A stretch of DNA of 64,000 nucleotides, from NCBI RefSeq assembly GCF_928381505.1, contig NZ_CAKMSJ010000011.1, positions 1 through 64,000 of the forward strand, in the 5' to 3' direction. How positions within the stretch are numbered: the first letter of the stretch is position 1; each line of letters starts with the position of its first letter. The position numbers and the translations under genes are program-made. Positions 26,288 through 33,622 of the stretch are shown piece by piece. A model generated the notes under the pieces. It did not search any database. It worked only from the letters and a program-made list of their open reading frames with translations, and was not told the origin of the DNA. This DNA comes from Rothia endophytica (GTDB lineage: Bacteria > Actinomycetota > Actinomycetes > Actinomycetales > Micrococcaceae).

Positions 26288-26983
26288 ATGGCAGAAAACG
26301 CACACGAAGTCCCCGCCAAGTACGGGCAGGCTACCAACATCTACCACCCCCGCATCGGCTCCTACCATCGCCGCATCATCGCTGTCCTCCCCAGCACAGT
26401 GCTAGCTCTGGCCTGCCTCTGGTTCATGCTGGCAAAACGTCCCACACCGCTGGTTACCGCGCTCCTGGTGCTCATAGCGGTTGGGGCAATTATTACGCTC
26501 TACTCCATGCTCAAACCCCACATCGTGGTACGAACCCAAACCCACATCCTGCGCGGGCGCCTTTTCGGCTGGCACGCTGTACCGCTTGCAGACATCGACC
26601 ACACCGTTATCGCAGAACGCCTTACCCCCAAGCAAGCTGCCGGTAAAGAGCTCACCGGTGTTGCTGCCATGCGCTATAAGGGCGTACCGGCTCTCTGGGC
26701 AGTTAACACCAAAAAGAAGCGAGTCTTCCGTCTTGACGGTCGCATTTGGGACGCCAAAACCCTGCGCGCCATCGCCTCCACCCTCGCTCCACAAACCACT
26801 GTCTACCCCAGCATCAATGTCACCCAAATGAATAAACAGTGGCCGGGGCTCGTCACTTTCAATGAGTTGCACCCCGGCTGGAAATCCGCCACCGTCGGCG
26901 CGGTTGCAGGTATCTTCCTCCTGGCGCTCGCCGTAGCAGCCCTCCTGCCGGATGAAACGCTACAGCAGTTGCATATTCTCTAA
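26288..26983 (+). CDS. PH-like-domain membrane protein of unknown function
   Basis: A 231-residue protein with two helices at about 30-50 and 54-76, a central cytoplasmic domain of about 110 residues and a last helix at 204-224. The middle part (HILRGRLFGWHAVPLADIDHTVI) resembles the bacterial PH or photosystem-assembly-like domain found in many actinobacterial membrane proteins. Role unknown. The start is leaderless (TAGAGT-N6-ATG). It ends in a CTAA overlap with the convergent methyltransferase. Confidence 0.68.
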   Translation: MAENAHEVPAKYGQATNIYHPRIGSYHRRIIAVLPSTVLALACLWFMLAKRPTPLVTALLVLIAVGAIITLYSMLKPHIVVRTQTHILRGRLFGWHAVPLADIDHTVIAERLTPKQAAGKELTGVAAMRYKGVPALWAVNTKKKRVFRLDGRIWDAKTLRAIASTLAPQTTVYPSINVTQMNKQWPGLVTFNELHPGWKSATVGAVAGIFLLALAVAALLPDETLQQLHIL

Positions 26984-27606
26984 GCCTTGCTGAGAATTGC
27001 CACCAAGAAGGTAGAGGTTTCGTTGAAGGGGTGCAGCTCCCAGGTAGAGAAAGCGTTATCTAGCTTCAGACCGGACGCCGCGGCGTCCTCAAAGAAGTCA
27101 GTGAACTCATAGCCGCGTCCCGCACCAAAACCAATAACCGCCCGGCCAGCAGGGGCCAGCACTGCTGCCAGCTCCTCCAGCACCTCGCGGCGGGTAGAGG
27201 GCGCCAAGAAAGTCATCACGTTGCCGGCTGAGAAGACCACGTCAAAGCCTTCCTCGCCCAGCTGGGTTTCCTTGGCATAGCCCAGGGACTCGCGCAAATC
27301 TGCCAAATCTGAGACTACCCAGCGAGCCTCGGGGCAGACCCGCCGTGCCTCTTCGATGAGTTCTGGGTCAAGGTCCACACCGGTCACCCGGTGACCGTTC
27401 TCGTGTAGACGCGCCCCCAAACGCCCCATACCGCACCCCGCATCCAAAATCCTGGCGTTGCGCGGTGCCATCGCGTCAATCGTGCGGGCCTCACCCCAAA
27501 TATCCTTGCCCTGTTCTTCCATCGATCTAAAACGCTGGATATACCACTGGGCGTGAGCCGGGTTCTGCTCCTTGGTCATCTGCCAGGCTGACTTTTCGCG
27601 GCTCAC
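26980..27606 (-). CDS. Class I SAM-dependent methyltransferase
   Basis: A 208-residue Rossmann-type methyltransferase. Motif I is ILDAGCGMGRLG, the acidic ribose-binding residue is in GVDLDPE, and motif IV is near DVVFSAGNVM. The substrate is unknown; the small size and lack of extra domains fit a small-molecule or DUF-type enzyme. The GTG start overlaps the stop of the upstream MauE-thioredoxin gene (GTGA), so they are co-translated. Convergent CTAA overlap with the PH-like gene at its end. Confidence 0.85.
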   Translation of the reverse strand: MSREKSAWQMTKEQNPAHAQWYIQRFRSMEEQGKDIWGEARTIDAMAPRNARILDAGCGMGRLGARLHENGHRVTGVDLDPELIEEARRVCPEARWVVSDLADLRESLGYAKETQLGEEGFDVVFSAGNVMTFLAPSTRREVLEELAAVLAPAGRAVIGFGAGRGYEFTDFFEDAAASGLKLDNAFSTWELHPFNETSTFLVAILSKA

Positions 27607-28697
27607 TCTTGACCACTCGTTTCTTTGATAGCTTCTTCTTGTGCTAGTTCAGCATCTTCTGCCTCAGCGCTTGACTGGTGCATTTCGTCGATGATGTCTT
27701 CAACAAAGCGGGTGACATCGTCACTGCCATAAACAGGGCCACCCGCCAATAATTCATCGACCCCCAACGCAACCGCAGAGGGGGTAGCTCCGCCAAAGAG
27801 CCTAGCTGTCCTTGCCTCAGGGTCAATAAAGGGCTGTATATCAGCCGGTAGATCCATTTGCTGGAGGTAACTTTCATTATTGACCACCGGGTGTACCCCC
27901 AGCATTGGCAGACGCTGCTGCCAATCTGCTAGTTGCTCAATAACGGGGAGGCAACTGCCGCAGGTAGGGGACACAAAAATAAGCAGGCGTGCCTGAGTAG
28001 ATGAGAGATACCGCAGGTTTACCTCAGTGCCCTCGTTAGCTTTTTCACCCTTTTGCGCAGGGTAGCGCAGAGAAGCGTAGGGGGTGGGGGTGCGCAGATA
28101 GTCCTCAGGTTCGTCGGTGGCCAGCTGATGGGCTTCTGCCGGTTGCTCAGTTACTGGTTGCACAGCTACCGGAGCTGTCTGCTCGGAACGGTAAATGGAC
28201 CATAGCACCAGAGCAGCCAGCCCCGCCCCAATCAACCAGAGCCACCCATCCGCGTCGGTAGCCAGCAGCATGGTGAGAGCCGACCCACGAGTGGCGATGG
28301 CGCCAATGAGGGCTCCAAAAGACGCCATAAGCAGCGCGGTATTACGAATCAGGGTAAACATAGAAACCGGCGCAGTTGAGGCACTGCCAAAGCAGTTACA
28401 GGTGGCGGTATTGCCCTGTACTACCGCGCGGGCGATAGCAGCCCAGTAGGCGGTAAAGAGCACTACAGCGGCAACCGCTGCCAGAGTCTGCCCAATACCG
28501 GGCACGAAGAGTAGGGCAGCTGCCACGGCAAGCTCTGCCCACGGCAAGATTTTTGCAATGGGCTTTACCGGTAGCCACTGATCCAATTTGAGATTAACGA
28601 TGGCTGTAACGGTGCTGGTGGGCTCTTTGGCTTTAGCAATACCGCTAACAGCCAGCGTCACGATAATGATGAGTGTGCATAAGACGAGGGGGGTCAT
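27603..28697 (-). CDS. MauE-like membrane domain fused to a thioredoxin-like domain
   Basis: A 364-residue protein. The first ~170 residues have four to five helices and the MauE/DoxX pattern, including CNCFGS in a loop, as in membrane proteins that handle disulfides. After a Pro/Ala/Glu-rich linker comes a thioredoxin-like domain with the motif SPTCGSCLPV (CGSC). The last 25 residues are acidic. The design suggests electron transfer across the membrane to a thiol domain that would lie on the outer or inner face depending on helix number, which is not certain. It overlaps the methyltransferase start. Confidence 0.8.
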   Translation of the reverse strand: MTPLVLCTLIIIVTLAVSGIAKAKEPTSTVTAIVNLKLDQWLPVKPIAKILPWAELAVAAALLFVPGIGQTLAAVAAVVLFTAYWAAIARAVVQGNTATCNCFGSASTAPVSMFTLIRNTALLMASFGALIGAIATRGSALTMLLATDADGWLWLIGAGLAALVLWSIYRSEQTAPVAVQPVTEQPAEAHQLATDEPEDYLRTPTPYASLRYPAQKGEKANEGTEVNLRYLSSTQARLLIFVSPTCGSCLPVIEQLADWQQRLPMLGVHPVVNNESYLQQMDLPADIQPFIDPEARTARLFGGATPSAVALGVDELLAGGPVYGSDDVTRFVEDIIDEMHQSSAEAEDAELAQEEAIKETSGQE

Positions 28698-28826
28698 GAT
28701 GTTTGCGACAAGGCTTTCTGCGAGTGGAGGGGGTGCAACTATGTCTACAGTTTACTGTCGCTGCGTTTGACCGCCAGGATTAGGGTAAAAAGAAAACCTG
28801 CCAGCGGTGACCAGCAGGTTTAAGAA

Positions 28827-28900
28827 TGGAGCGGCTGACGGGAATCGAACCCGCGTATCAGGCTTGGGAAGCGTGCGCTCTACCATTGAGCTACAGCCGC
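28827..28900 (-). tRNA. tRNA-Gly(CCC), with a mismatch in the anticodon stem
   Basis: Read on the minus strand: acceptor GCGGCTG/CAGCCGC, D arm GCTC-AATGGTA-GAGC, loop TTCCCAA with anticodon CCC, T arm GCGGG-TTCGATT-CCCGT, discriminator T and encoded CCA. The anticodon stem CACGC/GCCTG has a C-C mismatch at pair 29-41, where GCGTG would be fully paired. All other pairs are good. Confidence 0.94.
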
Positions 28901-28983
28901 GCGTGGCGTCCGCACAAAGCGGAGCTACAGGAATACTCTAGCCATGCTCGGGGTGTGCGTCAAAATGTGACGGCAAAATGCGA

Positions 28984-28989
28984 TATTTT
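28984..28989 (+). promoter_or_regulatory. -10 element for a leaderless dcd mRNA
   Basis: TATTTT is followed by GGAGGG and then GTG (28996). The GGAGGG touches the GTG, too close to act as a ribosome-binding site, so a leaderless start fits better. Confidence 0.5.
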
Positions 28990-28995
28990 GGGAGG

Positions 28996-29592
28996 GTGTT
29001 ATTTTCTGATCAGGACATCCGCAAAGAAATCGAAACCGGGCGTATCGCTTTAGAGCCGTTTGATGAGTCAATGATTCAGCCCGCCAGCGTGGACGTGCGC
29101 ATTGACCGCTTCTTCCGCCTGTTCGATAACCACAAGTACCCCTTCATCGACCCCTCTCAGCCGCAGGAAGACCTGACCCGGCTGGTAGAGGTTGCCCCCG
29201 ACGAGCCCTTTATTCTGCACCCCGGTGAATTCGTGCTGGGTGCCACCTACGAGAAGGTAACCCTGCCCGCCGATGTGGCAGCCCGGCTTGAGGGTAAGTC
29301 CTCCCTCGGACGTCTGGGCTTGCTTACTCACTCAACCGCTGGTTTCATTGACCCCGGTTTTTCAGGGCACGTAACCCTTGAACTGTCCAATATGGCAACC
29401 CTGCCCATTATGCTGTGGCCCGGTTCGAAGGTGGGCCAGCTCTGCTTCTTTAAACTGACCAGCGAGACAGAACACCCCTACGGCTCGGGGGCTTACGGCA
29501 ACCGCTATCAGGGCCAGCGTGGCCCTACCGCGTCGCGCAGCTACCTTAACTTTCACCGCACCACCATTCCTACTGGCAACACCGAGAACTGA
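28996..29592 (+). CDS. dcd: dCTP deaminase
   Basis: A 198-residue enzyme that deaminates dCTP (to dUTP, or to dUMP in the bifunctional actinobacterial type), feeding thymidylate synthesis. The N-terminus (V/M)[12 protein letters not shown] matches the family's MLLSDRDI start, which decides for GTG 28996 over ATG 28978. Active-site features are [21 protein letters not shown] and the catalytic Glu in [19 protein letters not shown]. Length is typical. Its stop overlaps the next start (TGATG). Confidence 0.93.
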   Translation: MLFSDQDIRKEIETGRIALEPFDESMIQPASVDVRIDRFFRLFDNHKYPFIDPSQPQEDLTRLVEVAPDEPFILHPGEFVLGATYEKVTLPADVAARLEGKSSLGRLGLLTHSTAGFIDPGFSGHVTLELSNMATLPIMLWPGSKVGQLCFFKLTSETEHPYGSGAYGNRYQGQRGPTASRSYLNFHRTTIPTGNTEN

Positions 29593-30761
29593 TGCGCGGT
29601 CTACTGGTTCGCCCTGCCGGGGTGCCCATACTTCTTGCTTTTGAAGATGACAACCCCCAGCTCTGGGCCGATGCCCAGCGAGCTTGGGCTGCACTAGCCC
29701 CCGAGGTCATTGAGGACGCCAGCACTCGAATTTCTGGCTGCGAGCGGGTGACCGTGCTCAGCAACCGCCCTGCTGATGAGATAACTCAGCAGTGGGGGGA
29801 TATCGCAGACTTAACCGTGGTTAACTCATCTGACCCGGCTAATGCCGCTGAGCGTCTCACCGTTGATGTCACCATGCACTTGCTGCAGGAGTATGCCGGT
29901 AGCGCTCACCTGCTGCACGCCGCGGTGTTGGGGGATGCCTCTAGCCACCGTGCAATAGCTCTCGTGGCGCCGTCCGGTACCGGGAAAACTACCGCGGCCC
30001 GTTTTTTGGGCCGGCACTTCACTTATCTAACCGATGAAACTGCCGTGGTGATGCCCGATCGGTCAATTTGCCCCTACCCCAAGCCCCTTTCTATCATTGA
30101 GGAAGCTCAGCACCCTAAGGTGCAGTACAACCCCGCTGACCTGGGGCTCCGGGTGGGAGCAGCGGGTGATTATTCTTTTCACCTCAACCGAATAGTGGTT
30201 CTGAACCGGGTGAAGGACCAGAAGGTTGCTCCCTCAATTGAACCCCTACCCTTAGCGGATGCCCTCCTAACCATCTCAGAGCAGTCATCGGGCCTCATGA
30301 TAACCGAACGAGGGCTAGAGGCGCTGGCCGGCCTGCTGGTAGAGACCGGCGGGGCCGTTGAACTGACCTACTCAGAAATCAGCGATGCCCTGCCGCTCAT
30401 CATGAGTCTTTTGCAGCAGGATGAAGACCAACTGCCAGAATCAGAAGCCGGTTTTACCTACCTCCCAGCAGCTGACTTCCTTGTAAACAGTGATACCCCA
30501 AATCTTTACCAGCGCTCGCAAGGTTCTACTGGTCTCGCCAGTCAAGATCGCTACCTGGTAGCTCAGGGTAATGCTTTATCAGAGGTATCCATTTATGCCT
30601 GGGATTGCTGGGAGATGCTGAGTCAGCCGCTACCCAAAGAAGAGATCCACGCGCGTCTACAGGAGCTCTACGGGCCGATTCCTGAGCGCGGTTTTGAGGA
30701 ATCCCTGCTGCAATTAGAGCAGGCAGGGCTCCTTTTACCTGTACCCGTGTCTCCGCTCTAG
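29592..30761 (+). CDS. HPr-kinase-like P-loop protein with PqqD-like C-terminal domain
   Basis: A 389-residue protein. The central domain resembles HPr kinase/PEP carboxykinase-type P-loop proteins: HLLHAAVLG, Walker A APSGTGKTT (126-134), the acidic YLTDE (146-150), and PYPKPLSI. The last ~65 residues resemble a PqqD fold, the RiPP recognition element: SIYAWDCWEML, KEEIHARLQELYG, ESLLQLEQAGLL. Similar kinases modify lasso peptides, and PqqD-like domains bind leader peptides, but no precursor peptide or RiPP enzyme is seen nearby. It is coupled to dcd by a 1-bp overlap. The substrate is unknown. Confidence 0.72.
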   Translation: MRGLLVRPAGVPILLAFEDDNPQLWADAQRAWAALAPEVIEDASTRISGCERVTVLSNRPADEITQQWGDIADLTVVNSSDPANAAERLTVDVTMHLLQEYAGSAHLLHAAVLGDASSHRAIALVAPSGTGKTTAARFLGRHFTYLTDETAVVMPDRSICPYPKPLSIIEEAQHPKVQYNPADLGLRVGAAGDYSFHLNRIVVLNRVKDQKVAPSIEPLPLADALLTISEQSSGLMITERGLEALAGLLVETGGAVELTYSEISDALPLIMSLLQQDEDQLPESEAGFTYLPAADFLVNSDTPNLYQRSQGSTGLASQDRYLVAQGNALSEVSIYAWDCWEMLSQPLPKEEIHARLQELYGPIPERGFEESLLQLEQAGLLLPVPVSPL

Positions 30762-32083
30762 CGCGTTAACTCCTGGGCATTTGCTACCTGCGGATCCTTG
30801 ATGGGCAGTAGAAGGAGCAAACCTATAAAAAGCACGATTACGATACCCACAATGCCCCAAAGTTCGGCACCGAACCAGGTGACAAAGAGACCGAAGAGAG
30901 CGGGTGAGAGGAAGCTTGCGGCCCTGCCGGTTGTGGAATAAAGGCCGTAGAGCTCGCCCTCGTTGCCCTTCTCGACCAGCCTGCCCAGGTAAGAGCGTGC
31001 GGCGGACTGCGCTGGGCCCACGAAAGCGCAAAGGGTGAGCCCGCAGATCCAGAACATGGTGCTGCTGGGGAAGAAGAGTAGGGGCAGGGCCGCTGCGATG
31101 AGGGCAACTAGTGAGAAAACGATAACTCGTTTGGGGCCAAACCGGTCATCCATACGCCCGCCGAGCATAGCGCCTACGCCGGCAACAATATTGCCAAAGA
31201 TAGCAAAGACAATGACCTGGTTGGTGCTGAAACCAAAAGCGCTAGCAGCCAGGATACCGCCAAAGGTAAAGATACCGTTGAGGCCGTCACGGAAGACTGC
31301 TGAGGAAAGCAGGAAGTAGAGGGTGGTGGGGGCTTCGCGGTAGAGGCGACGGATGGTGGCGAAGAGATCCTTATAGGAGTCGATGATGCTCTTCTTAGGC
31401 TCTACGCTGCGGGGGGCGGTAGGGATTTTGCGCACTGCCAGCATGAGGGGCAGAGAGAAGGCAATAGCCCAGATAGCTGAGAACACAGCGATAGCGCGCA
31501 GATTATAGGCGTTATCCTCAGGAATACCCAAAATTCCGGGAGACATGAAGCCAACCAGCACAAGGCACAGGGCAAGAATGCCACCGAAGTAGCCTGCAGC
31601 CCAGCCTGTGCCGCTAATCTTGCCGATGGTCTGTTTGGTTGAGATAGCAGGTAGCAGCGCGTTGTAATTAACCACCGCAAATTCGTTGACCAGGTTACCC
31701 AAAGACAGCAGAACAACACCCAAGATGAGGTAGTCAGGGGAGGGCGCCACAAAGAAACAGAAGGCCATAATGACCGCCAACAACACGCTATTGACGCCCA
31801 GCCATAGACCTCGTTTTCCCGCGGAGTCCGCCCGCTGGCCCGAGATGGGGGCGAGCAGGGCGATCAATACACCTGCGATAGTCAGACCTACTGAAAGAAC
31901 CGCGGCAGGGTGCCCGCCTTCTCCAAAGCTAGAGCTGGTCAGATAAACCGCGAACACGAAAGTGGTCATGATGGCGTTGAAGCTGGCATTACCAACGTCC
32001 CACAGGGTCCAAGCAACAATCGTTTTTTTGGACGCCGGTGCTAAGGCAGGGGATCTATCAGCGGTAAAAACAGGTGAGGTCAT
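30758..32083 (-). CDS. MFS transporter of the UMF1/Atg22-like family
   Basis: A 441-residue membrane protein with 12 helices. The opening WTLWDVGNASFNAIMTTFVF matches the W-(A/T)-x-(Y/W)-D-x-(A/G)-N-S/A-x-F signature of UMF1 transporters, whose bacterial substrates are mostly unknown. The start ATG 32083 is 6 nt after TAGCAT, so the mRNA is probably leaderless; a GTG two codons earlier (32089) would be inside the spacer and is rejected. It ends in a CTAG overlap with the kinase-like gene. Confidence 0.85.
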   Translation of the reverse strand: MTSPVFTADRSPALAPASKKTIVAWTLWDVGNASFNAIMTTFVFAVYLTSSSFGEGGHPAAVLSVGLTIAGVLIALLAPISGQRADSAGKRGLWLGVNSVLLAVIMAFCFFVAPSPDYLILGVVLLSLGNLVNEFAVVNYNALLPAISTKQTIGKISGTGWAAGYFGGILALCLVLVGFMSPGILGIPEDNAYNLRAIAVFSAIWAIAFSLPLMLAVRKIPTAPRSVEPKKSIIDSYKDLFATIRRLYREAPTTLYFLLSSAVFRDGLNGIFTFGGILAASAFGFSTNQVIVFAIFGNIVAGVGAMLGGRMDDRFGPKRVIVFSLVALIAAALPLLFFPSSTMFWICGLTLCAFVGPAQSAARSYLGRLVEKGNEGELYGLYSTTGRAASFLSPALFGLFVTWFGAELWGIVGIVIVLFIGLLLLLPIKDPQVANAQELTR

Positions 32084-32089
32084 AGACAC

Positions 32090-32095
32090 ATGCTA
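32090..32095 (-). promoter_or_regulatory. -10 element for a leaderless mRNA
   Basis: On the minus strand TAGCAT is followed by GTGTCT and ATG (32083), placing +1 at the start codon. Confidence 0.5.
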
Positions 32096-32160
32096 GTTGT
32101 TGCTGGTGCACACAGGCGCCACATTCCTGCTCTCGCCAGGATAAAAATTGAAAAGGGCAC

Positions 32161-32197
32161 AAAAAACGGCAGACCCTTTGAGGGTCTGCCGTTTTTC
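32161..32197 (-). terminator. Rho-independent terminator of the DUF4235 gene
   Basis: ACGGCAGACCC pairs with GGGTCTGCCGT around TTTGA, flanked by A6 and T5, so it would work on either strand. It lies 9 nt beyond the stop of the DUF4235 gene. Confidence 0.93.
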
Positions 32198-32206
32198 TAA
32201 AATCTT

Positions 32207-32476
32207 TTAGATCTCAGCCTGATCGGTGTTCTTGTCACCGGACTTAGCTTCAAGTTGGTACTGGGCGCGGGTTACAGCAACCTTAATAACGGTGCCTACC
32301 AGACCGGTAATCAGTGACCAGAGGATGATGTCGCGCCAGCGCTCGTCTTCATCGGGGTTATTCTCGGGGGGCTGGTTACCGGTGATTTTGGTCCAGCTTG
32401 CGCTGAGAATCTTGTTGGCCAGGGCAACGCCACCGAGTGAAGCTGCAGTGCCAGCAATCTTGATGAGAGGGTTCAT
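32207..32476 (-). CDS. DUF4235 small membrane protein
   Basis: An 89-residue protein with two hydrophobic segments (about residues 5-24 and 48-68) and a charged middle (NNPDEDERWRDI). The pattern matches DUF4235, a small actinobacterial membrane family of unknown role. On the minus strand GAAAGGTCTGAACC precedes the ATG, giving a ribosome-binding site. Monocistronic with its own terminator. Confidence 0.85.
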   Translation of the reverse strand: MNPLIKIAGTAASLGGVALANKILSASWTKITGNQPPENNPDEDERWRDIILWSLITGLVGTVIKVAVTRAQYQLEAKSGDKNTDQAEI

Positions 32477-32630
32477 GGTTCAGACCTTTCAGTCAGAGAA
32501 ATTGGGGCTAAACGCCGTTCTGAACCAAGACTATCAGTAGCCTGTGCTCTTTGCCGCCTATTGGGCGAGAATCAGTAGAAGAGTGGTGGTGAGCTAATTG
32601 CGATGCTATGTTGTTCGGTCTTGTATTGGG

Positions 32631-32740
32631 TGATTGGGGTGCCCTGCCCCGCTAGCTGGTCGGGGCTGGCGTGAATCGCCTTGTGAGCGCTAGCGAACCG
32701 GGCGAGAGGGTCTGCTAGCGGGTCAGGGCACCCCCAATCA
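32631..32740. repeat. Structured intergenic repeat, copy A
   Basis: A core of 49 bp (32662-32710) is flanked by long inverted arms, TGATTGGGG-TGCCCTGC... and its near-perfect complement ending in ...CAGGGCACCCCCAATCA. In reverse complement the core matches bases 63491-63538 except for one substitution and AG versus T. The arms of the two copies are unlike each other in sequence. The core also holds a small GGCG-TGAAT-CGCC hairpin. No coding capacity was seen. Confidence 0.85.
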
Positions 32741-32808
32741 CCGTTAGCTGGAAAAACTTAGGTAATTCGGTTACTCCCCGATAGCTTTTGTTGGCGGGCT
32801 CAAGTGGT

Positions 32809-32814
32809 TATACT
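32809..32814 (+). promoter_or_regulatory. -10 element before the TPP riboswitch
   Basis: TATACT, with T-rich TTTTGT/TTGTTG some 15-17 bp upstream as a weak -35. The transcript would start near 32821 and contain the whole riboswitch. Confidence 0.6.
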
Positions 32815-32854
32815 GGGGGAGTTCTACACTTGAACTGCCCGCATAGCTGCGGGT

Positions 32855-32945
32855 ACCGACAGGGGAGCGCCACCATCGGCGCTGAGAGTGCGCTAGGCGC
32901 AGACCCTCGAACCTGATCCGGTTAGTACCGGCGATAGGGAGTCGA
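32855..32945 (+). ncRNA. TPP riboswitch (THI box)
   Basis: All conserved blocks are present in order: AGGGGAGC (32861), GGCGCTGAGAGTGCG with the CUGAGA core (32879), GACCCTCGAACCTGATCCGG (32912 on) and TACCGGCGATAGGGAGTCG. The P1 stem is formed by CGAC and GTCG. It senses thiamin pyrophosphate and controls ykoEDC. A small CCGC/GCGG hairpin (about 32838-32853) precedes it. Confidence 0.97.
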
Positions 32946-32983
32946 GTTCTCGGAGACAGACGCCACCCGGTGCCTGGGTCCCC

Positions 32984-33005
32984 CCTTCCTACACTTATAG
33001 GAAGG
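32984..33005 (+). promoter_or_regulatory. ykoE: Hairpin that covers the ykoE ribosome-binding site
   Basis: CCTTCC (32984-32989) pairs with GGAAGG (33000-33005), and the latter is the ribosome-binding site 8 nt before ATG 33014. No T run follows. This suggests that the riboswitch acts on translation, not on termination. Confidence 0.7.
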
Positions 33006-33013
33006 TTATTTTT

Positions 33014-33622
33014 ATGGCTGAAAAACGTTCTACCGCATGGCGGGTTAACGAGATTGTGATTGCTTCAGTGATCGCCGTTGCCTGCGCTTTGGTTTTTGCG
33101 CTGTGGAATCTGGGGGTTTACCCCGTAGCTCAGACTTTGTTGGCGGCAACAGCGCCGCAGCTGATGCCGCTTATTGGTGGTGGCTGGCTGATTGCGGGCA
33201 CCTTGGGAGCTTACCTCATCCGTAAGCCCGGTGCGGCACTCTACTGTGAGCTCCTGGCTGCCCTCATCTCTGTTTTTATTGGGCCAGGCTCTTTTGGGCT
33301 ACCTATTCTTATTTCTGGTTTGATTCAGGGTGTGGCCGCTGAGCTCATCTTTGCTATCTTTCTTTACCGTGCCTGGAACCTGCCGGTGATGTTGTTGGCG
33401 GGCGCGGCGTCCGGCTTTGCTATGGGGCTGAACGAAGTCATTATTTACTACGCCGGCCAGTTCACCATGGTTAACCAGGTGATCTATGTAGCTAGCGGCA
33501 CCCTCTCTGGTCTGGTGATTGCTGGTCTTTTGATGTGGCTGCTTGCTAGGGCACTGGGGGCAACCGGGGTGCTGGATTCCCTGGCTTCGGGGCGCTCACG
33601 GCGCGCACCTTCTGTTCGATAA
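33014..33622 (+). CDS. ykoE: Thiamin/HMP ECF transporter S component YkoE
   Basis: A 202-residue membrane protein with five to six helices; the N-terminal WRVNEIVIASVIAVACALVF matches YkoE, the substrate-binding part of the thiamin-related YkoEDC transporter. It follows a TPP riboswitch directly, which supports a thiamin precursor or thiamin as substrate. The C-terminus is a basic tail. Its stop overlaps the ykoD start (TAATG). The gene order E-D-C is canonical. Confidence 0.93.
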   Translation: MAEKRSTAWRVNEIVIASVIAVACALVFALWNLGVYPVAQTLLAATAPQLMPLIGGGWLIAGTLGAYLIRKPGAALYCELLAALISVFIGPGSFGLPILISGLIQGVAAELIFAIFLYRAWNLPVMLLAGAASGFAMGLNEVIIYYAGQFTMVNQVIYVASGTLSGLVIAGLLMWLLARALGATGVLDSLASGRSRRAPSVR

